A DNA stretch of 64,000 bases from Phormidium tanganyikae FI6-MK23 (lineage in GTDB: Bacteria > Cyanobacteriota > Cyanobacteriia > Leptolyngbyales > Leptolyngbyaceae). The notes below the pieces were generated by a model. It saw only the letters and a list, made by a program, of their open reading frames with translations. It was not told the DNA's origin and searched no databases. A program made the translations under genes and the position numbers. Below are positions 36,204 to 45,472 of the stretch, piece after piece. The stretch covers positions 32,093-96,092 of the forward strand of contig JAHHHU010000018.1 of NCBI GenBank assembly GCA_019359175.1, read 5' to 3'. The number at the start of each line of letters is the position of its first letter. Position 1 is the first letter of the stretch.

Positions 36204-36878
36204 ATGAATTCTCATCGATTGATTCAAACCCGCCGACACGCTTTCCCGATCGACCTTGATCACACTGCTTTACTGGTGATTGATCTTCAGAATGATTTTT
36301 GTCACACTGACGGATTTTGTAGTCATCGTTTGGGTGCAGATATTTCAAACGTTCGCAACATCATTCCTCGAATTCAGAAAGTGATCGATTGGGCAAGACA
36401 GCACGGAATGTTGGTCATCTACACTAGAGAAAGTCACAAGCCTGATCTATCTGATGCAACGCCTTGTAAGCAGTTGCGCTATGAAAATGCAGGATACCCG
36501 CTCGGAACACTCGGAAAAATGGGACGGTTTCTGATTCAAGGCGATCGAGGATGTGAATTGATTGATGAACTCCAACCGTTAGAAACAGAACTACAAATCG
36601 ATAAGCCAGCCCAATCTGCTTTCATTGGCACAAATCTAGAAGCAGGGCTTCGTCAGCGCAACACCACACACTTACTCTTTACAGGAGTGACAACTGAATG
36701 CTGCGTTTTAGGAAGCTATCGACACGCCAGCGATCTCGGATTTTATGGATTGTTGCTAGAAGATTGCTGTGCAGCATATCAAATTCAGGAGCATCAATCC
36801 GCGATCGAGGTCTTACTGGGAGAAAATGGTGCGATCGGTTGGGTGACAACCTCCGAGCAAGTATTGACAGCAATTTAG
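36204..36878 (+). CDS. Isochorismatase-family cysteine hydrolase
   Basis: 224 residues. The catalytic triad of the family is visible: Asp in LLVIDLQNDF (about residue 27), Lys in IDKPAQSAF (about 133) and Cys in TGVTTECCVLGS (about 164-165). Family members hydrolyse amides such as biuret, ureidoacrylate, nicotinamide or isochorismate. It is divergent from the guanidine operon and may share its NtcA box. A role in breaking down a guanidine-derived ureide or allophanate-like compound is an attractive guess. It is followed by an MBL-fold gene after 51 bases. Confidence 0.88.
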   Translation: MNSHRLIQTRRHAFPIDLDHTALLVIDLQNDFCHTDGFCSHRLGADISNVRNIIPRIQKVIDWARQHGMLVIYTRESHKPDLSDATPCKQLRYENAGYPLGTLGKMGRFLIQGDRGCELIDELQPLETELQIDKPAQSAFIGTNLEAGLRQRNTTHLLFTGVTTECCVLGSYRHASDLGFYGLLLEDCCAAYQIQEHQSAIEVLLGENGAIGWVTTSEQVLTAI

Positions 36879-36929
36879 TGTATTACCAAGAGTTCCGCAC
36901 TCGCTAATTGATCTAAAGGAGCTTCGATC

Positions 36930-37721
36930 GTGGTTCAGGACAAACCTATCGCTCAACAATGGTTCTCAACTCAGAAAGTCAATCACGGGCTGTATCTCAT
37001 CACCGAACCCCATTACTACTGGTGGAATCGGGCGAACTTATGGTTGATCAAAGGCCGCGATCGAGATTTGCTGATTGATACCGGATTAGGTGTCTCAAGC
37101 CTGCGACATCATATTGCCTCTTTGATTGATAAACCATTATTAGCGATCGCGTCTCACATTCACTTTGATCACGCTGGCGGAATGCACGAATTTGATCATC
37201 GAGCAATCCATGAGGCTGAAGCAGAAGCATTACGAACCGGAGACGATTACGAAGCACTCTGTTCACCTGAACATGAATTTGTGCTAGAGGAGCATTTCGA
37301 TTTGCTGCCTTACTCTGGTTTTACGGTTGAACAGTACACACTTCGGGGAGCCGAGCCGACTGAGATTTTACAAGAAGGCGACGTGCTGGATTTGGGCGAT
37401 CGTGCTTTTGAAGTGTTGCACTTACCAGGACATTCTCCCGGATGTATTGGACTATATGATTCGCAATCTCAGGATTTATTCTCCGGGGATGTTATCTATG
37501 ATGGCGACTTGTTAGATGAACTACATTGCAGCCACATTCCAACTTACATCGAGAGTTACGAACGCTTGAAAAAGATGTCGATCGAGACTGTCTACCCAGG
37601 GCACTATCAAACCTTCGGCAAGGAGCGCTATCACCAGATTCTCACAGAATATTTGGAAGTAAAAAGAAAACCAGGCTGCCCTTCAGCGTTACATGATGAT
37701 TTTTCCACCATTCGCGAGTAA
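36930..37721 (+). CDS. Metallo-beta-lactamase-fold hydrolase
   Basis: 263 residues. The metal-binding HxHxDH is present as ASHIHFDHAGGMHEF (about residues 71-85), with the later ligands in LPGHSPGCIGLYD and SGDVIYDGDLL and a final His in YPGHYQTFG. No signal peptide. It could be a hydrolase of small ester, amide or lactone substrates in the cytoplasm. Start is a GTG with an AGGAG-type site about 10 bases upstream (36917-36921 region). Same strand and probably same transcript as the cysteine hydrolase. Confidence 0.88.
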   Translation: MVQDKPIAQQWFSTQKVNHGLYLITEPHYYWWNRANLWLIKGRDRDLLIDTGLGVSSLRHHIASLIDKPLLAIASHIHFDHAGGMHEFDHRAIHEAEAEALRTGDDYEALCSPEHEFVLEEHFDLLPYSGFTVEQYTLRGAEPTEILQEGDVLDLGDRAFEVLHLPGHSPGCIGLYDSQSQDLFSGDVIYDGDLLDELHCSHIPTYIESYERLKKMSIETVYPGHYQTFGKERYHQILTEYLEVKRKPGCPSALHDDFSTIRE

Positions 37722-37749
37722 AGCGTCCAAGAATTAACCTCAGAACGCT

Positions 37750-38868
37750 CTATCCTTCGGACAAATAGCGCTCAACAATCTGGACAATCCGTCCAGATGC
37801 GAGTCCATCTCCAAACGGACTGACCGCGTTTGCCATCGTTTGATAAGCGATCGAGCTACTCAATAATTCGCCTGCTTCCTTCAAAATATTGTCGGGATTG
37901 GTTCCAATTAATTTTGCAGTCCCCGCCATGACTGCTTCCGGTCGCTCGGTCGTTTCTCGCAGCACCAACACAGGTTTACCCAAACTTGGCGCTTCTTCCT
38001 GAATCCCACCCGAATCGGTGAGCAACAAATAGCAGCGCTGCATTGCCCCCACCAGATCCGTATAGTCCAGCGGCTCAGTTAAAAACACTCTCGGATGACT
38101 GCCAAGCAGCGCGGTTAACGGCTCTCGCACCGTGGGATTTCGATGTAATGGAAGCAGCAAAGCGGTATCTTCAAACTGATTCAAAACCTTGAGAAACCCT
38201 TGGGCAATGTCTTCGAGCGGTTGTCCCCAATTCTCACGTCGATGCACCGTTGCCAAAATCGTGCGGTACTTCGACCATTCCAAACCCGGAATTTCACAGG
38301 GAGGTTGTCGATCGGCAACCGTCAACAGCGCATCAATTACGGTATTTCCCGTCTGATGAATCTCGCCCAGCACATTTGATCGGCGCAAATTCTCAACCGA
38401 TAGCGAAGTGGGCGCAAAGTGAAGCTGCGTAATTTGCGAAACCAATCGTCGATTTGCCTCTTCAGGGTACGGGTTAAACACATTCTCTGTTCGGAGTCCA
38501 GCTTCGACGTGCCCGATCGGAATTTTCTGATAAAACGCCGCCAGTGCTGCCGCAAATGCAGTCGTCGTATCTCCTTGGACTAAAACCATTCGTGGCTGAA
38601 GCTTTTGAAACAGATCTTCCAATCCGCGCAAAGTCAAACAGCTAATATCAGTCAGCGTTTGCTTCGGTTGCATAATCGCGAGATCGTGCTGCGCTGACAG
38701 ATCAAAGAGTTCCATCACTTGATCAACCATTTCGCGGTGTTGACCTGTGAGAACAACTTGCGTATCAAACACAGACGATCGCAGAAACGCTTGAATCACC
38801 GGAGCCATCTTAATCGCTTCGGGGCGCGTTCCGACAATCAGACAGACAGGAATCGGTAACTTTAGCAT
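37750..38868 (-). CDS. wecB: UDP-N-acetylglucosamine 2-epimerase (non-hydrolysing)
   Basis: 372 residues from the ATG at 38868, with GGAAA 7 bases upstream. The frame extends to 38907 but adds no conserved sequence. It interconverts UDP-GlcNAc and UDP-ManNAc for cell-surface polysaccharide. Seen: CLIVGTRPEAIKMAPVI, GHVEAGLRTENVFNPYPEE, TVHRRENWG, LTDSGGIQEEAPSLGKPVLVL (cut here to key residues) and ETTERPEAV. All family motifs are present. It converges on the MBL-fold gene. Confidence 0.95.
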   Translation of the reverse strand: MLKLPIPVCLIVGTRPEAIKMAPVIQAFLRSSVFDTQVVLTGQHREMVDQVMELFDLSAQHDLAIMQPKQTLTDISCLTLRGLEDLFQKLQPRMVLVQGDTTTAFAAALAAFYQKIPIGHVEAGLRTENVFNPYPEEANRRLVSQITQLHFAPTSLSVENLRRSNVLGEIHQTGNTVIDALLTVADRQPPCEIPGLEWSKYRTILATVHRRENWGQPLEDIAQGFLKVLNQFEDTALLLPLHRNPTVREPLTALLGSHPRVFLTEPLDYTDLVGAMQRCYLLLTDSGGIQEEAPSLGKPVLVLRETTERPEAVMAGTAKLIGTNPDNILKEAGELLSSSIAYQTMANAVSPFGDGLASGRIVQIVERYLSEG

Positions 38869-39027
38869 GGGAATTTCCATCAGGGACAACACGATCGAGC
38901 AAATCAAATGAGCTAATCAGACTTTCTATCTTGTCCGCAAACATCCGGAGCGCACCTCGATCGCTCACTCATCATCATTCGCGATCGGTTACTGAAATGT
39001 AATTAAGAAATGTAAAGTAGGGTCTCA

Positions 39028-39052
39028 TAAAAAAGCCCGACCGAAGCCGGGG
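39028..39052 (-). terminator. Terminator of the small membrane-protein gene
   Basis: On the minus strand CCCGGC-TTCG-GTCGGG forms a UUCG-capped stem and is followed by CTTTTTTATG. It lies about 40 bases past the stop at 39093. Confidence 0.85.
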
Positions 39053-39092
39053 GAGTCAGACCAGTTCACCGAATGAAAATCAGTGCGTTCTC

Positions 39093-39470
39093 TTATTGGC
39101 TGAGGTCGCAGGTCAAAGGGCAGGAAGCATACACCGAGGTATGCAGCGGGTTTTCCTGACCGTTCAACCAGCGGAGAAATTCGACTTCTTGGGGATGAAT
39201 GCCTTTTGAAGTTAACCACGCTGCCGCAAATAGAATGCCGAACGCATGAACGCCAATCACGATCGCAGAGACAAATAAAATCGAGCTAAACGGCAAGATT
39301 GCATTCAGGACAAATGCCGCTAAAGCACTAAGTGAAACAACTAAAATAAACATCGGAAAGCCAATCACAATCATGCAAACAGTCAGCGTGAACACCCAGA
39401 CCGAAACGCTTTTTAAGGTAAACAAGATAGCAGAATTTTCCAGGCTTTGACTGTTTGCTAAGGTCATCAC
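39093..39470 (-). CDS. Conserved hypothetical membrane protein with Cys-rich tail
   Basis: 125 residues (124 if the second Met is used). Three hydrophobic helices are visible (about 20-45, 48-70, 73-95). The C-terminal segment HPQEVEFLRWLNGQ and TSVYASCPLTCDLSQ carries two Cys separated by three residues. I do not recognise a function. It is preceded by a 420-base gap and ends in a good terminator, so it is an independent transcript. The Cys pair could bind a metal or form a disulfide. Confidence 0.65.
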   Translation of the reverse strand: MMTLANSQSLENSAILFTLKSVSVWVFTLTVCMIVIGFPMFILVVSLSALAAFVLNAILPFSSILFVSAIVIGVHAFGILFAAAWLTSKGIHPQEVEFLRWLNGQENPLHTSVYASCPLTCDLSQ

Positions 39471-39893
39471 TTTGCTCCCAGAGATAATTGTTTATTTGAT
39501 AGTTTGAAAACTTTTCTTTGGCGGCTTCGCAACCGCTCTCATGAAAGTCAGTATAGGGAAAAGATTAGAAATAGTGGATACAAATTAAAGAAAGTTTAAA
39601 CTCCGAATTAATCTATGCAAACGATTGGGTAGAACCACTGAACCGCGCTCCTGCTCTTGGCTGAGAATAAATACTTAGCGGAAGCGAAATTCGATCTGAG
39701 AAACTGCAACGCCGTTTTCCTATCCGTGAGATTGCGTTATTTGGTCGATCACAGTGGGAACTATTACGCAGTCAGGGTTGCATCGTATTTGTAGCAGTGA
39801 AATTTTACAGGAGGGGTCTTTTGTAAAGTTCAACCACGTCCAAATCCGATTGGCAGCCCTGCATTCGATTCATCTCGTTTGCAGGCTCTTTCT
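39471..39893. other. Intergenic region, 423 bases, between divergent genes
   Basis: I see no gene. GCGGCTTCGCAACCGC (around 39521-39536) is a small imperfect hairpin close to the membrane protein start. The remainder is AT-rich upstream of the HEAT-NACHT gene. An AGGAGGGG stretch at about 39809-39816 is too far from its ATG to be its ribosome-binding site. Confidence 0.4.
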
Positions 39894-42800
39894 ATGGCAT
39901 CGCGCACCCGCAAGATTTTCTCACTCGCTAGCCAAATCACTTTGCTGTGTTTGACGATCGCACTCACGCCGCGCCCCGTCTCCGCACAAATCACTCCCGC
40001 AGACATTCGCAAACTGGCAGCGACAGAACAATCCGCGATCGCATCGTTACGAAAACGCGGTAAACCTGCGATCGCGGCTTTAACAGAGCTTGCGAAGAAT
40101 GAGAAAGAGCCGCAGAAATCACGCCTTTTTGCGATCGTCGCTTTGGGTGAACTCAACGCGAAAGCTGCAACTCCGGTGCTAGTCGATGCGATCGACAGCA
40201 ATTCAAAAGAGATTCGTTTAGCCGCTTTAGCTGCCTTGGCAAAACTAGAAGAGCCAGGAAAAGATGCACTTCCATTCTTAGTCACTGCCCTTAAAGATAA
40301 AGACGCAGATATCCGAATCGGGGCGGCTCAAGTGTTGGAAAACTACGGCAGTGCGGCAAAAGATGTCGTCCCAGCACTCACGATCGCGATCGCCGATTCC
40401 AATCGAACCGTTCAAGTCAAGGCAATTAACGCGATCGCAGCGATTGGAGCGGATGCCAAATCTGCGATTCCTGCGCTAACCGATGCACTAAATGCTCCAG
40501 AACGAGAAGTGCGACTCGCAGTGATCTTGGCAGTCAGCAAGCTCGGACAAGAAGCAAAATCAGTTGTGCCAATTTTGGCTCAATTATTAAGCGATCCAGA
40601 TTCAGAAATTCGGACAAAAACAGCCTCGACCTTAGTGACGATTGGAGCGGATGCGAGTGCAGCAGTGCCACAACTAAGACAAGCTTTGCAAAATACCGAT
40701 CGTGCAACTCGATCGTTTTCAGCCGTAGCGCTGGGTCGGATTGGCGCAGAAGCAAAATTAGCGGTTCCTGAGTTGACTCGTGCGCTAAAAGATCTCGATA
40801 AAGATGTGCGATCGCAAGCGGCAACGGCTTTAGGGCGGATTGGACTCGAAGCACGATCGTCGTTACCCGAATTGGTCGAAACGCTCAAGGATGAAAACTC
40901 AGGGGTGCGACTGAATGCAGCCGCATCAGTCGGGCGATTAGCAGGGGTGCTGCAAGATAAAGCAGCAAAGCTGACGGCAACGGATTTAGTCACGGCTTAT
41001 GCAACTTTGGAGACTGCATTACCGATTTTGGAAGATCCGAAAGCCCAGTTTAATGAAGAAGTCACAGCAGCAGTTCGTCGATCGCTGAGTGTTCTTAAGA
41101 ACGAAAAGGATTCGCGGCTGTTTGAGCGGGTGTTTGAGTGGTCACAGGCAAACCCTACAATTGCATCGATCTTACTCTATATGCTATCGATGCCGTCACT
41201 GTGGCTAACAGTATTACTCATCCGTCCACTTTGGTTGCTTAAACTCAATAACGCACTGCAGCCTTATACAGATTTTGAGATTCCCAATCCTTTAGGCGGA
41301 AGCATCAAAATTCCATTGCGTTTTGTGTTGTTTATTGGTTGGCTTCACTATCATCCTAGAGTGTTAGATGCTTGGGTGAAAAAGCAAATTGAAGTGGCGC
41401 GAGAGGCATTTGCTCATAAGAGTACGGTGAGCGATCGTAAAGTTTATATCCCAATTCCAGTCGTGATGGATGGAACTGCGATCGCAGAACTGAGCAGTCA
41501 AGATTTGCATACGACGTTTTGGGATGGGCGGCAGTGCTTGTTGATTTGGGGCGAAGGTGGAATCGGCAAAACGAGCCTTGCTTGTCATTTGGCAAAGTGG
41601 GCCATGTCGGACAACAAAATAGAGCGACTGAGCCGACATCGGATGTTGCCTGTATTGATCGAACAAGAGCTAGATTTCAAACTGCCGGATGAAAAGAGTC
41701 CGTTCCGTGAAGCAATCCGGGGACAACTGCAAGCCTTGATCGATGCGGCTGAACCCATTAACGATGAGTTTTTAGAAAAACTGCTGAGACAGCGACGGAT
41801 TTTGGTGATTGTCGATCGCTTATCTGAACTGAGCGAAGAGACACGACAACAGATTCGCCCCGGACATCCTGACTTTCCCGCCAACGCCCTGATCGTTACT
41901 TCGCGCGTAGAAGAGACATTAGACGAAGTTCCTAAAACGACAGTGAAACCCTTACGGATCGAGGGAAATCGCTTATCGTCATTTCTAGAAGCCTATTTGA
42001 ATCAGCGAAACAAGCGCGAACTCTTTACCGATCCAGAGTATTTCGATGCGTGCAGCCAACTGTCGAGAATGGTCGGACAGCGCAATATTACGGTTCTACT
42101 CGCAAAGCTTTACGCTGAACAGATGATCGCGAAGAAAGAAGGCAGCGAAGGCATTCTTCCCGACAACATTCCAGATTTAATGTTGAGCTATTTGAATGAA
42201 TTGAATCGCGACACCGCAGAAGACGAACCCGATAATCTAATCGTGCATGAAGATGCAAAGATTATTGCTTGGGAGTGTTTGAAACATTATTACCGTCCTG
42301 CTCCCGCAAAACGAGAAGCGATTCTGAGTGCTTTGCAAGCTCAAACTGAAGCAGACGAAGAAACCGTAAAAGCGAGACTCAAGCACTTAGAAAAACGGTT
42401 GCGAATTGTTCAAGCGATCGGGCCTGCTCAAGATCAAATTTGTTTCGCACTCGATCCGCTAGCCGAATGTTTAGCCGCACTGCGTTTAGTCGAACTCAAT
42501 CAAGCCGATCGAGCCGCTTGGAGTACTTGGCTGATGCAAGCCGATACGATGCCGGGTGCGCCTGATACGATTCAAGGATTTTTATTAGCCATGCGCGATT
42601 GTTGCCTGACTCGAAGCGCTGACATTGACATCCCCGATTTCGTGATGGAACAACTGGGACAGCGCGTGGGATTGAGCGCAGAAGTATTACGCAAATCTCA
42701 GGTTGATCAGCGGATGAGACGCTTAACGCCGATGCTGTCAGCGGGAGATACGTTCGCACGTTTGGAAGCCATTCGAGAACTCGGTGAATTGGGTTCGGCA

Positions 42801-43343
42801 TCAAAAGATGTGCTGCCTGCATTGGTTCGGGAATTTCAGGATCGCGATTGGTGCATTCGTCGAGAAGTGGCACGCGCGATCGGGAATATCGGCCCCGAAG
42901 CACGAACGGCAATTCCTTCTCTCGTTGAGCGATTGCGCGATGAAGATCGGCGCGTCAGTGGAGAAGCGATCGCCACGCTTGGGAAGTTGGGCTTTAGTTC
43001 AATTCCTGCGTTGGTGAGTGCTCTGGATGCGAAAGCGCCTTACGTTCGGAGCAGTGCCGCTTGGGTGTTGGCAAGTTTCAACGCGGCGGCAAAACCTGCG
43101 ATTCCTGCTCTCACGGCAGCGCTTAAAGATGAAGATTGGCAAGTTCGGTGGGTAGCGGCTTATGCGCTTGGTTGTATTGGCCCTGATGCAAAATCTGCGA
43201 TTCCTGCCTTGATCGAAGCGTTTCGAGGCGAGTACGAATTGGTGAGCAAAGAAGCGAGTCGAACCCTCTGGCGAATCAGCGGAGAAGCAGAAGCGATCGT
43301 TGCCGCCCTTGGAGAACTGACTCACGGCAACGATCGGAACTAA
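39894..43343 (+). CDS. Exported-HEAT / transmembrane / NACHT / HEAT protein (STAND NTPase)
   Basis: 1149 residues from the ATG at 39894. The N-terminal basic segment and hydrophobic helix ending PVSA-Q look like a signal peptide or anchor (1-31). HEAT/PBS-lyase repeats follow (about 32-375; units like AVPELTRALKDLDKDVRSQA). A strongly hydrophobic stretch (about 423-449, ending in RPLWLLK) is a membrane helix. The NACHT-type NTPase has P-loop GEGGIGKTS at 553-561 and Walker B ILVIVD at 636-641. The C-terminal part (about 955-1149) is again HEAT repeats. The topology puts one HEAT array outside the membrane and one with the NTPase inside. It resembles a STAND signal-transduction protein. No effector domain is seen. 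Function unknown. Confidence 0.82.
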   Translation: MASRTRKIFSLASQITLLCLTIALTPRPVSAQITPADIRKLAATEQSAIASLRKRGKPAIAALTELAKNEKEPQKSRLFAIVALGELNAKAATPVLVDAIDSNSKEIRLAALAALAKLEEPGKDALPFLVTALKDKDADIRIGAAQVLENYGSAAKDVVPALTIAIADSNRTVQVKAINAIAAIGADAKSAIPALTDALNAPEREVRLAVILAVSKLGQEAKSVVPILAQLLSDPDSEIRTKTASTLVTIGADASAAVPQLRQALQNTDRATRSFSAVALGRIGAEAKLAVPELTRALKDLDKDVRSQAATALGRIGLEARSSLPELVETLKDENSGVRLNAAASVGRLAGVLQDKAAKLTATDLVTAYATLETALPILEDPKAQFNEEVTAAVRRSLSVLKNEKDSRLFERVFEWSQANPTIASILLYMLSMPSLWLTVLLIRPLWLLKLNNALQPYTDFEIPNPLGGSIKIPLRFVLFIGWLHYHPRVLDAWVKKQIEVAREAFAHKSTVSDRKVYIPIPVVMDGTAIAELSSQDLHTTFWDGRQCLLIWGEGGIGKTSLACHLAKWAMSDNKIERLSRHRMLPVLIEQELDFKLPDEKSPFREAIRGQLQALIDAAEPINDEFLEKLLRQRRILVIVDRLSELSEETRQQIRPGHPDFPANALIVTSRVEETLDEVPKTTVKPLRIEGNRLSSFLEAYLNQRNKRELFTDPEYFDACSQLSRMVGQRNITVLLAKLYAEQMIAKKEGSEGILPDNIPDLMLSYLNELNRDTAEDEPDNLIVHEDAKIIAWECLKHYYRPAPAKREAILSALQAQTEADEETVKARLKHLEKRLRIVQAIGPAQDQICFALDPLAECLAALRLVELNQADRAAWSTWLMQADTMPGAPDTIQGFLLAMRDCCLTRSADIDIPDFVMEQLGQRVGLSAEVLRKSQVDQRMRRLTPMLSAGDTFARLEAIRELGELGSASKDVLPALVREFQDRDWCIRREVARAIGNIGPEARTAIPSLVERLRDEDRRVSGEAIATLGKLGFSSIPALVSALDAKAPYVRSSAAWVLASFNAAAKPAIPALTAALKDEDWQVRWVAAYALGCIGPDAKSAIPALIEAFRGEYELVSKEASRTLWRISGEAEAIVAALGELTHGNDRN

Positions 43344-43507
43344 CCGCAACCTGTAACAAAGTTGTAATAAAGTTCATAGAAAATATCATTAAATTCCTCC
43401 TAGGGTGCGTAGGTAAATTGAGAAGGAGGGTTTAGAATTCAAGAATACTTAGCCACTCCCGAACTACTCCTGTGTCAGTTACACGGTTCCTCCGCAAAAA
43501 TGGCTTG

Positions 43508-44008
43508 ATGCGTCGTCAGACTTTCCTTGCCGTGATGGTTTTTCCAGACGAAGCCTCTGTTTTTCAAGCCTACCGACTGCTTCACTACCACGGCATTTCA
43601 CCCGAACATCTCGCGATCGTCGGTTCAGGCTACAGCAATCCCGAAAGCGTCGGACTCCTAAAGCCGATGAAGCTTGCTGTTCGCAAAGCCCGATTTCTCA
43701 GTGTGACACTCGGAACCCTTGGTGCGATCGCGGGATTGCTTCTAGTCGTCGCGGCTCACTTGGGTTGGCTGACACTCGGAGAACTCCGAACGCCGCTTTT
43801 GATCCCGGCACTGTCGATCGTGGGTGGATTTTTAGGCGCGGTGATCGGGGCGCTATTTGGATTGTTTGGGGAAGGAACGACTGCGAGCATTTATCGGCAT
43901 CACCTCGATCGCGGTCAGTATTTGCTGATGATCGAAGGATCGGAACGGCTTGTGCGGTGGGGACAGGAGATCTTGAGCCATTATTCGACCTCTAGCAGTT
44001 TGTACTAA
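43508..44008 (+). CDS. DUF1269-like membrane protein with glycine-rich helices
   Basis: 166 residues from the ATG at 43508. A GTG at 43472 in frame would add 12 residues. An N-terminal alpha/beta segment (LAVMVFPDEASVFQAYRLL), as in general-stress 17M-like proteins, is followed by two Gly-rich membrane helices (about 68-90 and 100-125) and a C-terminal segment. Proteins of this type often bind or sense something at the membrane, but none has a clear function in cyanobacteria. Its stop overlaps the ribD start by one base (TAATG). Confidence 0.7.
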   Translation: MRRQTFLAVMVFPDEASVFQAYRLLHYHGISPEHLAIVGSGYSNPESVGLLKPMKLAVRKARFLSVTLGTLGAIAGLLLVVAAHLGWLTLGELRTPLLIPALSIVGGFLGAVIGALFGLFGEGTTASIYRHHLDRGQYLLMIEGSERLVRWGQEILSHYSTSSSLY

Positions 44009-45099
44009 TGTCAACGGCGTTCGATCAAGCAATGATGCAGCGCTGTTTGGAATTAGCGAAAACTGCGATCGGGCAAACGGCTCCAAATCCGCTGGTCGGC
44101 TGTGTGATTGTGTCCGAGGGCGAGATTGTCGGGGAAGGATTTCATCCGAAAGCGGGAGAACCCCATGCGGAAGTATTTGCACTGAGACAGGCGGGAACGC
44201 GATCTCGGGGTGCAACGTTGTATGTAAATTTAGAGCCTTGTAATCACCATGGCAGAACGCCCCCCTGCTCTGAAGCAGTTGTTGCAGCGGGTTTGAGCCG
44301 TGTGATAGTTGGCATGGTTGACCCGAATCCAAAAGTCGCGGGAAGTGGAATTGCGACTTTGAGAAATGCCGGGATCGAAGTCATTGTCGGCGCTGAAGAA
44401 GCAGACTGTCAGGTTCTAAACGAAGCCTTTGTGCATCGAATTTTGCATCGTCGCCCGTTTGGAATTCTCAAATATGCGATGACACTTGATGGGAAAATTG
44501 CTGCAACCACGGGACATAGTAGCTGGGTGACGGGTGAGGCATCGCGGCATCGGGTGCATCAACTGAGAACGATGTGTGACGCGATCGTAATCGGCGGAAA
44601 CACCGTTCGTAAAGATAATCCTCAGTTAACGACGCACGGACTTTCTCAGCATCAACCGCTGCGAGTGATCATGAGTCGATCGCTCGATCTGCCTCTGAGC
44701 GCGAATCTTTGGAACACGGAAAACGCCGCAACGATCGTGTTCACGGATTTGAATCCAGATGAGAAGGTTCAAAACCACTTAGTTCGGCAGGGCGTTGAAG
44801 TCATCAATTTAGAAAAGTCAACGCCTGCTGAAGTGATGTCACAGTTGTACGATCGCGGATTAAATACAGTGCTGTGGGAGTGTGGCGGAACCCTGGCAGC
44901 ACAGGCGATCGCACAAGGATGTGTTCAAAAAGTGTGGGCGTTTGTGGCACCGAAGATTATTGGCGGAAGTCGTGCCCCAACGCCGATCGGGGATTTGGGA
45001 TTAGGAAGAATGACGGATGCGATTCCGTTGACGCGAGTAATGTGGAGTGCGATCGAATCGGATTTGCTAATCGAAGGATATCTAGGCGGCGATGGGTAA
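44008..45099 (+). CDS. ribD: Bifunctional riboflavin biosynthesis protein RibD
   Basis: 363 residues. N-terminal deaminase (about 1-145) with zinc ligands HAEVFAL and PCNHHGRTPPC, preceded by TAPNPLVGCVIV. C-terminal reductase (about 148-360) with KYAMTLDGKIAATTGHSSW and DAIVIGGNTVRKDNP. It deaminates and reduces the pyrimidine intermediate of riboflavin synthesis. No FMN riboswitch was recognised upstream. The 3' end overlaps the oppositely oriented gene at 45082 by 18 bases. Confidence 0.96.
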   Translation: MSTAFDQAMMQRCLELAKTAIGQTAPNPLVGCVIVSEGEIVGEGFHPKAGEPHAEVFALRQAGTRSRGATLYVNLEPCNHHGRTPPCSEAVVAAGLSRVIVGMVDPNPKVAGSGIATLRNAGIEVIVGAEEADCQVLNEAFVHRILHRRPFGILKYAMTLDGKIAATTGHSSWVTGEASRHRVHQLRTMCDAIVIGGNTVRKDNPQLTTHGLSQHQPLRVIMSRSLDLPLSANLWNTENAATIVFTDLNPDEKVQNHLVRQGVEVINLEKSTPAEVMSQLYDRGLNTVLWECGGTLAAQAIAQGCVQKVWAFVAPKIIGGSRAPTPIGDLGLGRMTDAIPLTRVMWSAIESDLLIEGYLGGDG

Positions 45100-45306
45100 G
45101 CGATCGTATGCCAAATCACGAATCAGGGTCAGCCGTGAATAGAGATAGTTCGAGAGCTGCGTAGTTTCTTCTAAATTCAGCGGCTGTTGCAGGTTGAATT
45201 GCCGCAGAATCCACTGGACAAGGTTAGTATCATCAAGATTTAGAAGGTACGCGGCTTGAGTAGCTTCGACGAGCGCCCAAATTTGACGGAGGAGGGTCGG
45301 GTTCAT
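45082..45306 (-). CDS. Conserved hypothetical small protein
   Basis: 74 residues, all-helical (LLRQIWALVEATQAAYLL and LNLEETTQLSNYLYSR). I do not recognise a function, but length and composition match small cyanobacterial proteins found next to other genes. Its last 18 bases overlap the ribD 3' end on the other strand. Confidence 0.6.
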   Translation of the reverse strand: MNPTLLRQIWALVEATQAAYLLNLDDTNLVQWILRQFNLQQPLNLEETTQLSNYLYSRLTLIRDLAYDRLPIAA

Positions 45307-45472
45307 AACGAAAAACGGGGGGTGAGTTAGGTTCTTTCACAATACTGGATCTGAGCCAGAGTGGACTCAGACCTTACGAGCCTGAAACAACAGTTATTAA
45401 AAGATCATTAAGTATTTCGGCAAGAAGTACAAGCGCGGAAAGACGTAGAATTTTCTCCCCCTCCAGTTTTTT

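Noticed and set aside
42496..42912. Long minus-strand frames opposite the HEAT-NACHT gene
   Set aside because: Shadows of the repetitive HEAT codons. No start context or similarity.
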